Assembly (NCBI GenBank): GCA_014549065.1
Contig: JACDOX010000115.1
Coordinates: forward strand, 930,001 to 994,000
Direction: 5' to 3'
Length of the DNA stretch: 64,000 nt
Source: Cardinalis cardinalis
Lineage: Eukaryota; Chordata; Aves; Passeriformes; Cardinalidae
Every line of letters starts with the position of its first letter. Position 1 is the first letter of the stretch. A program made the position numbers and the translations under genes. The notes under the pieces were generated by a model. It did not search any database. It was not told the DNA's origin and was given only the letters and a program-made list of their open reading frames with translations. Positions 13,137 through 25,383 of this stretch are shown here, piece by piece.

Positions 13137-13518
13137 TGATGGGAAAAAAAAATGATACTGGGTATGCCAGGACACGTGGATGTTGTATCCACCCTCGCTT
13201 TCACATAGTTGATCCCTCACACTTCCCCCCCTTTTCGGTGGTCTGTCCCACGGGTGGCCCCTCCCCTCGTCCCTCCCCAATGGCATCCCATTGGCCACGG
13301 TCCTCTTTCCCCGCCCTCTTCCCTGGGGTATAAAACTCACTGCAGGTAAAGGTTCAGCCTCTCTCCTGCCTGGGTGGTGTGTGTGCCTGGCGGTGTTCGA
13401 TCCCAAGCCAATGAACAGGCTACTCGCTCACGCGTGGGAAGAGCGCTTCTCGTCTTTTGTCTTCCTTCTATGCAGTCCGTGTGGGCTAAGGGTTCAAACT
13501 AGCCGGGTCAGACTTACA
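13137..13518 (+). mobile_element. Apparent solo LTR of an avian endogenous retrovirus
   Basis: A 382-base block that starts TG and ends ACA, as retroviral LTRs do, and stands out sharply from its flanks. It holds 16 CpG dinucleotides by my count, while the surrounding DNA is nearly CpG-free. Inside, in order, are a C-rich U3 with CCAAT (13277-13281) and its inverted form ATTGG (13290-13294), a TATAAAA box (13329-13335), then a pyrimidine-rich R/U5-like segment. The flanks TAAGGG (13131-13136) and TAAAGC (13519-13524) agree at 4 of 6 positions and could be a decayed target-site duplication. No primer-binding site or retroviral gene lies on either side, so it appears to be a recombined solo LTR. 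I cannot settle the class (ERVL, ERVK or ERV1). No canonical AATAAA was seen inside. Boundaries may be off by a few bases. Confidence 0.7.
13277..13335 (+). promoter_or_regulatory. LTR promoter: paired CCAAT boxes and TATA box
   Basis: CCAAT at 13277-13281 and ATTGG at 13290-13294 form a near-palindromic pair about 35 bases upstream of a canonical TATAAAA at 13329-13335. This is normal RNA polymerase II core promoter spacing and predicts plus-strand initiation at about 13355-13365. Whether it is used in any tissue cannot be seen from sequence. Confidence 0.65.
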
Positions 13519-14939
13519 TAAAGCCCAGAGAGCCACAGATTACTGCAGTTTGCTCTCCAAAATAATTTCTCGAGAACTCCAGTTTTGATGTCTATTCCTT
13601 GGGTCTCTTAACTGTTTGATTGTTTGTGTCATCAGATGACTGGAAAGGTTAATATCTTCTTATTCTGTGTCAGTCCTGATGGATGCTTGCCCATCTTGCC
13701 TTCAAATGTTTCCTAATAATAGAGACTCCATAGTTTATGCAGGCAGCCTCTTGTATTTTATCATTCTTACCTCTACAAAGTCTTATCTGCAGACCAAAAC
13801 TTCCATAGACAACTTCAAGTTTATTTCCACTTATAACAATCATGAGCATGATGAACATATTGTAAAGATGAAGACCACAATATCTTAATATTTTAATAGC
13901 ACTATTTAACCAGTTGTTCAACCTGGCTTTTTTTTCCCCCAGAATAGAATAAAAAACCAACACTGGTTTCTTTAACCTGTGCTTAAATTCTTATACATTT
14001 GAGTCTCCTTGTTAACCTCCTGACCTTTCCAGTTGGTTATACCTTTCATTGAAGTATTTTGTAGACAGAATCCCTTGAGACCATTCCAAGGGTGGATAAG
14101 ACTGAAGTGCTGTATTCTGTATCTGACAGGCTCAATGCCTGTTAATGCCTCCCAGTACATCAGGTTGCAACTCAGTGTTGCAAGAGCATGATGCTGTTGA
14201 TGGGTAGGCAATTTGTAATTTTTATAATTCTGTTGTAAAAGTCTTTGTATAATTCTGTTACAATTGATTTTTGCTTGCTTCTTGAATTGTAATCTCACTT
14301 CATCCTAAAAATCAGATATCCAGTTTTCCAGGATCCTTTTAACTTTGGTATTTTCACTGTATATTTTGTCCCTCCTATTCTGGTGCCATAAACAGTGTAT
14401 AATAAGCATGTGTTCATTCATCAAGTTTTTATTGATTGCATATATTGATACTATAGCTAAGGAGGAGTCCTGTAATGATGCCCTCAGTTTTAACATTAAG
14501 TGGTTGATAGCTTGTTTGAGAAAAAAATTTCTAAACACCTGGGCAGCCTCTTGAGACCTTTTGTAATTCCTGAGTCAGCCAACAAAAATGGCACTTGAGG
14601 TAAATCCTCTATTAAAGCTAAGATGTGTAAAAGACCACTTCATATAGCCACAAAACTATTTTTCTGACAGAAAAGGAAAATAAATTAGTTTGATCAAATC
14701 TGCTTATGTATGCACAGCATGTCATTCATGTCTCTGTTTTTTTCCTAGGTGTTTTTAAATCATGTGAGTATTTGAATGGAAATTTGAATCAAGACTGAGT
14801 CATCGTTTTTTTCTTTTTTGCTCTTAAAGGATGTTTACCAGATTTGCCATCACTTAGCCTTTCTGTACCTTACCCACTCTCCAGAGTTGAACAATATATT
14901 CCACAGACCATCATTAATTACATGACCAAGACAAAAAAA
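13519..14939. other. Unique non-coding DNA, no gene recognised
   Basis: AT-rich flank of the LTR. Overlapping frames on both strands (13667-13888 plus, 13670-13963 minus, 13972-14298 minus, 14305-14538 minus) look like chance openness in low-GC DNA and carry no recognisable domain. Confidence 0.65.
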
Positions 14940-15075
14940 GCCTGTCTCCTAGGACAACCTGTTCCAGTAATTACTAGTGTCATGGTGGAATAGTTTTTGC
15001 TGTAGTTCAATCTGAACCTTCCAAGCTGCAATTTATGGCTGCTGTCCCTTGTTATGTTGTCTGCCAGAACTGAGT
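14940..15075 (-). mobile_element. Old CR1 fragment, minus strand
   Basis: The stretch beginning near 14950, with ACAACCTGTTCCAGT, then a TCTGAACCTTCC segment and GTCCCTTGTTATGTTGTCTG, follows the order of the 3' part of CR1 ORF2 read on the complementary strand, also seen at about 3235-3345 in the larger copy. It is much more diverged and lacks the terminal octamers, so it is an older insertion with uncertain edges. Confidence 0.65.
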
Positions 15076-17920
15076 TATTGTTTGTTTGTTTAGAGAGTGT
15101 TTTTGCTGTTCAGAAGATCTTTATGGATGGAGTTTCCCTGTCTGCCTATGTTTCGGGCTTATAAGCAGAATTTTTTTCTTGGCCTTTACTGGAAAGCTCA
15201 TTTTAAGTGGGAAATACCAATAATGCCTTCTAATACAAAAAGCCATATACTTGCCAGTTTGATTTTGTCATAATACCTATAGCAAGTGTTACTTGCATTA
15301 CCAGAGGCATAAGGAGTGTGTTTAATAAAAGTCATGAGTTTTTGTAAGCTATGATATTATGAAAAGTGAGCCTGGATTTATGCAGAACTTATTCGTAATT
15401 TCAGAACACTGGTTACTGTTCCTGTGGTGTTTCTTTTCTCTGCCTTAATTTCTTCTAGCCAGGAGATTCATCCAGAGATGACTGAGATTTTTAAGTTGAT
15501 TTGGTATTGATTTAGTTTTTCACACAGGTTCCACAAATTCCAATAAACTGAATTCATGTTCTAGGGTTGTAATTCTAAGTTCACCAGGCAGAACCACCTA
15601 ATGTGGTGTTACCCAACAGGTGAGAAGAAAACAGGAGACCAGGAAAATACCTTCCCCCTTAATCATGACCCTATTAATGCTGCCTGATTTGATGCTGGGA
15701 TTTTAAAGAACTAAATTCCTGATTTAGTGAAGTCTTTAAAGCCATGTATAGCTTTAATCATTTGAGTAATTGCAGTGATGCTTAACATAAGAGGTGAAAT
15801 TGAATTCTTTTCCTGAGAGGTTTGTCTAATTTATACACTACAGTTTGTTGTATTCAAACAGAACTGTAATATCAACTAAAGAGAATCAGTGTTTTGCCTG
15901 AATTCCAGCTTCCTTGTATCATTAAATGAAAAACTAGATCATAGATTTGAATTTGTTAAATGTGCAAAGTTTAACACCAAAATTGTTTTTAAAAAAACTG
16001 AGATGCCTGGTTTTAAATTAAAGGGAATATTTTTCACAGCTTTATCTATTACAATATAAGCAAGTCTTATTTCATGCAACACTAACTTAAAGATGCTCTC
16101 CTAAGAGAACTGATTACAGTATTTGTTTTCTTGTAGACAGTCAGTGTCTTTAGTAAGTCACACGTGAAATTTATCAAGATCTATTAATTTTCTCTTGCTT
16201 TTAAGAATCACAGATGCATGTATGTACTCTAGATGATTTGTAAACTTGTTTTCTGAGAAGTCTGATATGAAAAGTATGAAGAAATACCTAGATGTCAATA
16301 AAGTTTTGACTCTTATGCACTGACTTCATAGATAACTTATAAATAGTTATTATAGGGCTTAAATAATTTTTACCTTTTTGAGGCTATTTTAAGACTGATT
16401 GCACAAGTCTCAGAAAAATTGTGGGCAGGAAGGTGATACAATGGCTGTAGAGAAGCCTGTAGCCCATATATGATACTATTTCGGTAGCTCATGTCCCTCC
16501 TATTTCTAAGCCAATTCTGTTTGCACTTTGCAGTGGTGCAAGTCAGAGGAGAAATGGACATCTTAAGGGCATGACTTTAAAGATGGCGTAAGGTAAGTCT
16601 GTCTTCAGATAATCTGTTTTTTATAACTAATTCCTGATTTAACTGCAAGTGAAAGCAAGACTACTGAAGGCCTTGGTGAAAAAGTAGTATTCTCTCTCTA
16701 AATATTCAGATCCAGCAGTTATGGGAAGTATTTGATGTATTATAAAAACAATTTATTTGTCAGTCAAAAAACCCCGTGTGGCTGAATTGTAACTTTTAAT
16801 TGCTGTGTTAATGGTTATGGCACTGTATGTAGGAATACAGCTACTGTTTCTTTTCTTTAATGTCCCAGTAGTGAAATTTAGGTGTTCATGATATGGCACA
16901 GCCAAAAACTGGGCCAAAACTCTGCAAAAGTGGGACTAATACAAATTTTCCCTAAAGTCTTTTTTTTCAGTAACACTGTCCAGAAATGACATTGTCACAT
17001 CCTAGATACATCAAACAGCAAAATGAAAAACAGTTTACCTAAAACCTCTGGGAAAACAATAAAACAAACTTATCAAAATCAAGCTCTTCTAAAGTGTAAC
17101 TGAGAAGCAAAGGTTTCTCTTCTGTCTGAAAAATGAAAAGTTTCTATCAAATTTGCATTTAAAAAACAACAGGGAAATAGTAACAGGGTTTGAATATCTC
17201 TCCTTAAGAAATGAAAATGCAGGTACAGATGCTGGGGCTTCCACATGAAAATACATTGCATCTTGAAAAACATTTTCCTTTGTTGTCATCCTCTGAAGGC
17301 TCTCTGCTATTTCCGTTTCAGTGGGAAAAGGAGTTCTAATAGGTCTTCAGCAAACATAGGATTTCTGTCAAGGACTAAGGGAGAGTAAGGGAAGAAGACT
17401 ACAGATGTAGATGTAGATCTGAACTGTCTACAACAACTATGATGTCGTTTAGATACTTGGTATCTGATAAGTGTTTCATGATGGAAGGCATGCTAAGCAA
17501 TTAGCTCTAGTCAGGAGAATTCAAATTAGACATATTCATACGTGAATGAATTACAGTCTAAAGAGAATTGACAAGATCTTCAGCTGTGGCACATCAGATA
17601 AGACACTAGACTGTATCTAATGTTTTGCAAAGCTTTGATTTTGTGAAAGTAGTAAGACACATGTCTAAGTTATTTTCAAAGACTGGGATGATACTTACCC
17701 AAAATTCAAGTGGACTCAACAGGCTATGCTGTATTTAACACACTCAAAAGCCTGCATAGAGTAATGAGTGGTTTTCTCTTCACTAATATAAATGTAGTGC
17801 ACTCACTGTATGCATAAAAGTGTATTTATTATAAATATATATATGTTGTATTATATAAGCACCATAGATACTGTTTGTATGTATATGTATACATGTATAT
17901 TACAAAGCCTTTTTTTTGCA
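15076..17920. other. Unique non-coding DNA, no gene recognised
   Basis: AT-rich sequence. Frames at 16370-16561 and 17079-17289 (minus) are short and unrecognised. A good splice-donor-like string (AAG|GTAAGT) occurs near 16592 without a supporting exon. The right end carries a TA-rich simple sequence next to the second LTR. Confidence 0.65.
17828..17902. repeat. TA/TG-rich simple sequence
   Basis: Interrupted (TA)n and TATG/TACA units over about 75 bases, for example TATATATATG near 17836 and GTATATGTATACATGTATAT near 17881. Likely a variable microsatellite. Confidence 0.8.
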
Positions 17921-18379
17921 GCCTGTGGGAAGGGTTCATGTTGGAGACATTTATAGAGGAGTGTCTCTGGGAGGGACCCCAAGGTGGATCAGGGGAAGAG
18001 TGAGATGAACCACCCCCGTTGAGGAGGAAGAAGCGTCAAAAACAGTATGTGATGAACTGATCACATCCCACTTCTCCTGTCCCCCTGTGTCACTGGTGGG
18101 GAGGAGGTAGAGGAAATTGAGAGTGAAGTTGGACCCAAGCCGGAGTGAGGGATGGAAGTTTTAAGTCTTGTTTTCTAATTTTCATTACTCTACTCTGATT
18201 TGATGGGCAATAAATTAAACACATTTCCCTGATTTTTCCACAACAGTAATCAGTGNGTGATCTCTACCTGTCCTTGTCCCAGCCCAGGAGCCTGTCATTA
18301 TATATTCTCTGGTCAGCTGTGGAGGGAGGGATAGAGAGGCTTTGGGCACTTGGAATCCAGCCACAATCAAACCACAACA
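17921..18379 (+). mobile_element. Avian ERV-type LTR, 3' portion, plus strand
   Basis: A GC-richer block that I recognise as a dispersed avian LTR family. It begins with a repeated GTGGGAAGG...TTGGAGA motif and passes through GGGAGGGACCCCAAGG and GAGGAGGAAGAAGCG. It then has a purine-rich stretch, a T-rich segment with CTACTCTGATTTGATGGGC and the AATAAA signal at 18209-18214, and ends ...AAACCACAACA at 18379. The TG start and U3 promoter are not visible, so the left side is truncated or too diverged. No gag, pol or env sequence flanks it. The family class is not settled here. No target-site duplication can be defined because the left end is missing. A minus-strand frame at 18215-18412 lies mostly within it and is not a gene. 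Confidence 0.75.
18209..18214 (+). terminator. AATAAA poly(A) signal of the LTR
   Basis: A canonical polyadenylation hexamer inside the LTR, preceded by GATGGGC and followed within about 30 bases by T-rich sequence. In an intact element it would set the R/U5 boundary. It could also terminate plus-strand transcripts that read through this region. Confidence 0.6.
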
Positions 18380-21300
18380 GCTAGTTTTAATATTTTGGCA
18401 TAATAGCAACATTGTTCACCCCAACAAGGCATGTAGAAGTAATTTTTTTTTCTTTTTTTGTATGCTTAGGTAGAGGTTTCTGTGTAACACAACTACTGAG
18501 CTTTGCTGGGAAGGGGAAGAGTTCTTTTTATCATTTTTGCAGTTCATTTTATTTTTTAAGACTTAGAAATGCCTAACATAAATGCAGATAGCTAGAGCTA
18601 ATAACAAATATGTGCCAGTATCAAAAAGGTGCTTGTATATTGTTAAGGTTTGTTCTTGGTTCTTTTCTGCCCATGAGGCCCTTTTAATACATGTCATTAA
18701 CCTAATATATGACAGTCTTACTCAGGGTCTCCAGTTTCTGGAGGACCAGGAACCATGATCTCACATTCTCTTGCATTGATAACTTTTACAGTTGGAANGC
18801 TTAAAAGATCCTGTGGAAGGGGTGTAAACAGGGAAGAGAAGAGTGGTGGAAGGTTGTTTCCTATTGTCTTTGCTCATGAGACTCAGCTTTTTAGCTAGAG
18901 AAAAAAACCTAAGGTTTCTTTTAAAGTACTAAAAGGTTTTTCACATGTGAAAAGATTGGTATGAGCTTAGTCATTTCTGGAGTTCAACTGGACAGTATGA
19001 AATGACTAGTAGTTCACTTTAATGTTGGGAATCCGGATTTGAATGCCATATCATTCTGATCATTTACATTTTATTTTACCTTCTTTGTAATCAAAATCCT
19101 GTGCTTGAAACTTTGGAAGTGATTAATTCTTACTAGATGCTTAATTTTTTTTTCTGCAAACAAACATGTGTTTTGTCAGTGTGTGTCTGTGCATATAAAA
19201 TCTAAAGTAATTCCCTGTAAAGGTGATCTCAGTATCCTTACCTTCAAAGTCTCCCCTTCCTCTGGCTCATATGCTGCTAGGCATAGATGGGATCTTTGAA
19301 GCACTTTATTCCCTTGGTAAACTTTGCAAAATTATTCATTTTACTTCAGTATTATTTAGGACCTGCCTCCATTCCTTTAAAGTATCTATTATCTCTCTGA
19401 TCTGCCAGCCCTGATGTTCTCTCTGGCAGCGAGCTGCACAAAATCCTGCACACAGCGTATCACATGGGTGTTGCTGATTGTCTCTTGGCTGGCAGAGTTG
19501 GAGGGGAAAGTGGTAAAAGGATAAACAAGAAGAGTCTTTAAAACTCCTGTTATCTATTTACATATTTACTCAGTGTTGCTGTCCCCAAAGTGCTGGGAGA
19601 GGCCTTCACTTCAGATAGCTGATGTTCCTGGAGATACAGAAGTCAACAGTAGATTTTTGATGACATAGAAATTTAAGTGCCACTTCTTCTTTCTTGCTGC
19701 AGTTAACCTTGGATTGTCCACAGGGAGGCTGATGAAATTCATTCTAAGTGCTGAATGTTGATGTTATTAAACACTTCTATTACAGCCAAAGCTACTGTAC
19801 ACTGTCTTCATAAATTAGCAGCATCAGCCTGTCTTCTGTAGAGATCGAGGCCAAGAGACTCTCAGACCAAGGATCTTGGAGCAAGCTGCAGCCCAGTACT
19901 TTGTGAGCCCTTTGCCTTCCCCATCCCTGTCACTGCCTCTGCCACACTGGCACACAGCCCAGGCTACTGCCCTCAGTGGACTTTTCAGTCTCGTCTTGCT
20001 CTCTGCTCTGATAGTAAGACACACTTCATTANCTGAGAACCAGCACACTTTTTACAAGTTTGATTTCCTGAATACTGCTGGCCTTTAAACTTTCAATCAG
20101 TTAGCCCAATATTGACTGCAATAAATACTTGGGGTTTAAAACAATTTGTCTTAGTTAAAGCTTGTCTTTTGAAAGAGCATCTGTTTTTGATACAGAGTTA
20201 AGAGACAGAGAATCCAGGTCATCTTTCTACTTTTTACTATAATTTTTTACTATAATTTTTTTCTTTTTTCATTAATTTTATTTTATTTCAGTTTGATTTT
20301 AAATTCCAGCTCTTGGCTTTGTCCTTTCCTCCTAGATTAGACAGCTTTGTCCAACCCATTTTCCCCCTGATTTAGGGCATTTGTATACTATAATCAAATT
20401 ACCTTACAATCTTCTTTCTGATAAGCTAAGGAAACTGAGATCTTCATGTTTCTCAGTGTAAGACACTTTCTCCAAACTTAAACTAAACTGGCTGGCTTCT
20501 TTACAAAAGTCCTTCAATTTGTCAACAGCTTCTAAGAAATAAGAATGCCAGAGTGATTTGGAGCATTTTTTGTATAGGTTTCACCAAAAAAATATACGAA
20601 GGTAGAATTATTTTCTGGGTCCTACCCTCAAATCCCCTGTTTCCTAAAAGACTAAAAACTTAGAACTCATTTCTACAGTTTTACATAATAACACTTTAAA
20701 TGGTTGCATTTTATTTATTTAAAATGTTTTTAATGCTTCATGAAAGGACTAACTAAAAAATGGAGCTTAATTCTTGTTGGAGCCTTGTAAGCAAAAAATA
20801 TAAATAAATATAATAATCAGGCAAATATTACAACTTTATGCAAGGACTAAACAGCAAAATACACTCCAAGCACCTTTTAAAAAAACATAGCAAAAATATT
20901 CCAGAAGCAATCCAACTGTTAGATTTGTGGCTCTCTATTTCTCTCTCTTGTGGAGATGAGAGGCTAAAAAATGAGCAGGTCAAATCCCTACTTGCATTCA
21001 CTTTAGTAGAAAGAGAGTAGACCACATATTCACACTCTCAAGGGTAGGGAATGCAACAGCAGCATTGTCATTGCAGGCAGTGGAGGAAATAAGATCTTGC
21101 ATGTAGGCTGAATTTCTTTGCTTTGGCAAGATGGGAGCAATCATTAAGTAGGAGATAAGCAGATCAAATCAGCACTTTGAATTTTATTACAGATCTTTAT
21201 GTCATTCTATCATACTTTAAGTAGAATATTGTAGGCAAAATGGAGGAAAAAAAGACAATTTCAAAGTCTTAACTTCTCTTCCTACCCTGCTCTTTGCCAC

Positions 21301-23457
21301 CTTATTTCAGCTTGCAGGACTTTTTTTTCCACTTTTCACTATGGGTCATGTTGGATGGTGGTTAGCTTTCAGGACTAGAACAGGCTTGCATAGAGGCAAA
21401 ATATTTGTTATATAAAAAAACATTTAGTTCATTCTGGAAATATCTTTTTTCCTGTTGCAAATCCTTACACATGTGAACAGGCTGCTTGCTTTATTAATGT
21501 CAGCCAAACTGGGCCCAACCTGTAAAAGATGGTTTTGCCACCACGTGACTGCACTCAACATCATGCTTCTCTTGGCTGATGAAAAGCAGGGGAAAATCAG
21601 CCATTAATTTTGGGCATGTTAAGATTACCCTTTTCCAATGGAGTTTTTATGTGCCAATAGACACACTGGGCGTGCAGCCATGGGACAGCCTGCAGCATAA
21701 TTCACTGGATGCCGGTGATGCTCTGCTTTCTAGCTCTGAGGAGGGAGTGGACTCAGCAGGGTTGAGGAGTCAAGCAACACTCACAGGTAATGAGGAGCTG
21801 TCAACAGATGAGCACTTTGTGCTGGTTCAAGGCTAAGGGGAATTTCTGCTCTTGAGTTTCAATCCCTTTGCTCATGGATCTAATGTTCTTTGAATTTGCT
21901 TGACTGTGTCTTTGAATTCAGGGGCAAAACTGTAGGCCTAGAGTCTACAGCTATACATTATTTAAGTAAAACACAAAACTATTATATTTATTGAAACAAT
22001 AAATATATTGGGATATGTTTTCTGTCTCCTCCATAATCAGTAAAGAATTTCAGAGCATAGATTAAAACCTCCTAAAGAAACATAGCCTCTGACCTCGCAA
22101 GGCAAGCATTCTGGGAAGATGCCCTCAAATGCTAGAACAAATGCAAGATTACAGGACATTAAGAGATAAGGTCAACAGTATAGATAAAGGTTATTATTTA
22201 AGCTTAACAAGCAGATTCAATGCCATGTTAACTGATTAACAGTAATATAATGATGAATTCAGAAAGATGTGTAGTAATATGCTATTTAAAATGAAAATTA
22301 TCCAAGTCTATTATAAGCTAATTTATTATATTCATAGAGAAACTGCTCTAAAAATTAATGTTGTGTCATGCTCTAATATTATCATCAAGGAATATTAGAT
22401 TTATTGAACAAAGATAATGAAAGAAAGGGGGGATAAAATAAAATAATTAAGCCACCTAGTTTTGAAATTCATCACTTTTTAGTTTTCTGTGAATGAATAA
22501 ATCAGTGGAAGAGTTGATTACTGCACTGCTGTATGAGCTAAGGTCACAACAAAATAAAGGCTGAATTAAGAAATTTTGCAAACTCCTTCTGAAGCTTCAG
22601 AGAGTCCCATGCCAGAAGAGGCAGATTAGCAGAGCTACCTGCATCTTCCTGGACTTCACCCTTCATGAGCTAACTGGCTGGTGGCATTTGCCCAGAAGGA
22701 GGATCTCAACTAAGGCAGGAGCCTTAGGAGCTCCAAAGGAGCCTATGCTGCTGGAGACCTGCCTTCACCACAAAGGTGCAGCACTCAGCTCTTATCAATG
22801 AAACAGATAGGTGAGTGCAGCCACTCCTCTGTGCAGGCACCGCTGTCTAACACACAGACAGTTATCCAGAATCATCTTGCAGAAAAACTGTGAACTTTAG
22901 AGGCAGAAGGATCCTTTTGACTTCTGGAGGCATCTTTGGATTTTCTGGGCCTAAGTGATATAATAAATATCACAAAGAAAAACCTGAGGTAGATCAAAGA
23001 ACACAGAAATCCATCTCTACAGTTAGACTTCAAAGGTAATTAGCTTTTCTTTTTTTCCTCAACTAAGAAAAGCACAAAGAGGAATGCAGCAAAGCATTCC
23101 CATGCAATTCCTNTATTAAGGGATAATAAATTGTTCCCTTCCTCACCCCAGCAGAATTTTCTATTGCTAAGCCTGACATCTGGAGTGCTGTATATAGCCA
23201 AAAGAGAACTCAGAGTTAAGACAATGCTTTCATCTCAAATCAAGGTGTGTGAATGTTGTTAGGCCTAATTATAAACACTTTTATCTCATGCTCCAATCAA
23301 TTAACAGTTGTTATTTGGTAGCTGTAAATGTCATGAAGCAGTGCAGTTGTTAGCTACACTCAGCTGCACTTAGGACACCAAGGGCTGATTTCCCTCAAAT
23401 GATCCTTTTTGCGCAGAGATTCCTTTTCTGGATGTGCCATGTTATTTCTGTCCTGAA
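18380..23457. other. Unique non-coding DNA, no gene recognised
   Basis: About 5 kb of mainly AT-rich sequence. Frames at 19223-19414, 19876-20088 (plus), 19824-20048 (minus) and 21579-21836 (plus) have no recognisable motif. A somewhat GC-richer stretch lies at about 22580-22860, with no long open frame and no repeat I can name. Confidence 0.65.
20231..20256. repeat. 13-base tandem duplication
   Basis: Two exact copies of TTTTTACTATAAT, at 20231-20243 and 20244-20256, inside a T-rich tract. This looks like replication slippage. Confidence 0.9.
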
Positions 23458-23553
23458 GGAGAAATTCAGATCCTTTGCTTTATAAAGCAGTACAGCTTCC
23501 CTGAAGTTAATGGAGCTATGCAGAGCCACAGCAGCTGCATAGGTGGCCAGCAG
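23458..23553. repeat. Possible ancient archosaur/turtle-type interspersed repeat
   Basis: The stretch AAATTCAGATCC ... GCTTCCCTGAAGTTAATGG followed by AGCTATGC resembles a very old dispersed element known from crocodile and turtle genomes. That element is built around a partly self-complementary core (CTCCATTGAAGTCAATGGAG-like) flanked by AGATCC and GGCCAG. The copy is badly decayed, the match rests on memory of the general pattern, and the strand is left open because the core is nearly palindromic. Confidence 0.35.
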
Positions 23554-25337
23554 GAAATTTATTATTTCAGAGCTCAATAGAAGAAAAAGACAAACTGGAG
23601 AAGAACATTCAAGATAGGAGTGCTTGAAAAGAATAGTTTTAATAATTTGGTTTAATAATTAGGTTTTATAATCACCTTATTAAAAGAAACATAGGTGTCT
23701 CTCAAGTAAATCTTTTGTTTTTTTCCAGTAACCTTATCACTGCCTGATCAAATGTGTCTTAAGTTCCTCTGTGAACAGAAGTTGCACTCTTTGAAACTCA
23801 CTTCTTAATGCAAATCAGCTTGCTTGTTTTCAGCTTCTTAATCTTTTCCAAAGCAACAGCCTATCCGGATGTCACAGATAGAAAATGATGACTTTTGATG
23901 AGTAAAAAGCAGCAGGAGCAAATGAATCCTTCAAAAAAGAGAGTGAAAAAAAAATCCTCTTTAGATTAGACCCAGCAAAAAGAACTGAATTCACCAAGCA
24001 TATAATTTAAACCCAGTGATGATATTTGCAAAGTTTATTTGGTCTTAAACTTCCTTTAAGTACTCTCTGTGCATGATGCGGCATAACTTGCTGGTCTGCT
24101 GGGCCCCCATCAGCACAGCAGCAGAAAGAGCCCTAGAATTTGTCCCAAAAGAACATGAAAGTCTGGCAAAACATTCTTGATTAATGAAACCAATAAAACA
24201 AAAAAGAAACATTTTCAGTGGGGGAATTGGGTGGAGTTTAATGTCCGTGCACCATGCTGAAGATTTTTACATGGCAGTGCCTATGTATAGCAAGCTTTTG
24301 TCTCTCCTGTCAGAACTGTCTGCCACCTACTGCTTATTCAGAGGGTGTTTTCATAGTTAATAGCAGCATAACTAACGACTAAAGGATATTTCTGCCTGCA
24401 GGGATTTTGCATCGCTGGGAGAATATTTGAGTGACTTAGAGATTTGTTTTGCTCTTGGTTAGGGCTTATATATTTTTAAAAGACTTAATACAGAAATATA
24501 GGGGAACTAGAATCTTCAGACCTCCCTGAGGCAATAAGCATTAGTGATTAGGCTGGGTCCCCTCTAGCCAGAGACACTTCAATGATTTTTAAAATTAATA
24601 TGTGGCCACTATTAAAATCTGTGTGTTATTTGCCTTAGGGACGTGCAGAGTGTTGCATACTCCCAGAGAGGGAAAGATCTATGTGTTTTTTGCAGGATCC
24701 ATGCTGGGTTTAGGTCTTCGAAGAACTTTGCTTACTTGACTATGGCATTAGTCACAGCAGCCCATAAGAGGCACTAAATAAGCAGGAAGCTTCAGAAGGA
24801 AGCAGGGAAAATGTAGAACTTAAATTCAGCCTTCCCCTCTTGCACTCCCTGATTATTTCTCTGCAGCAAGGAGCAACATGCATATTTTAAGAAGGTGCTC
24901 TACTTCAGTGAAACCTCATACAGACTACAGTTGAGCAGACCCTTCTAATGGAAGTATAATTCTTCTTTCTTCCCCTCGCTAATTCACCTTTACATGTTGT
25001 TTTTTCCACATCTCTCTTAGCCTCCTTTAGTTTCTCAGGCAACCTAAAGCAGCCATGTTGGTCACAGTCACAATTAGTGTACTTTTGCCTTCAGGAATCA
25101 TTATTACCCTTCTTGGGAAGCTGAATGTTAATTCTTCTGTATTTGTTTGGGCACCTAGCAGTGTGCAGTATATTACTTCAAGTATCATTTTAAAGCCTTA
25201 TCCCTTTAACAGCTGCAAATGGAGCAGGTCCACAGGTGGCCAATGGCTGATGGAGGCGGACAGGTTGAAATCTTGTGTTTGAATTTCAGTATGCAGGTTT
25301 TGGCATCTCTTGGCAGAGGCTGTCTGTGTCTTTCAAA

Positions 25338-25383
25338 GCGGGATTCAGCCTGACTTCACTCTGGCATTTCTGCTGGAGTAAGC
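25338..25383 (-). repeat. Weak trace of an ancient amniote repeat
   Basis: Read on the minus strand, this stretch gives TTACTCCAGCAGAAATGCCA and then GTCAGGCTGAATCCC. This resembles the TTACTCC...ACACC...AGAATC tail of the same broad class of old turtle/crocodile repeats suggested at 23.5 kb and 57.3 kb. The match is short and tentative. Confidence 0.25.
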
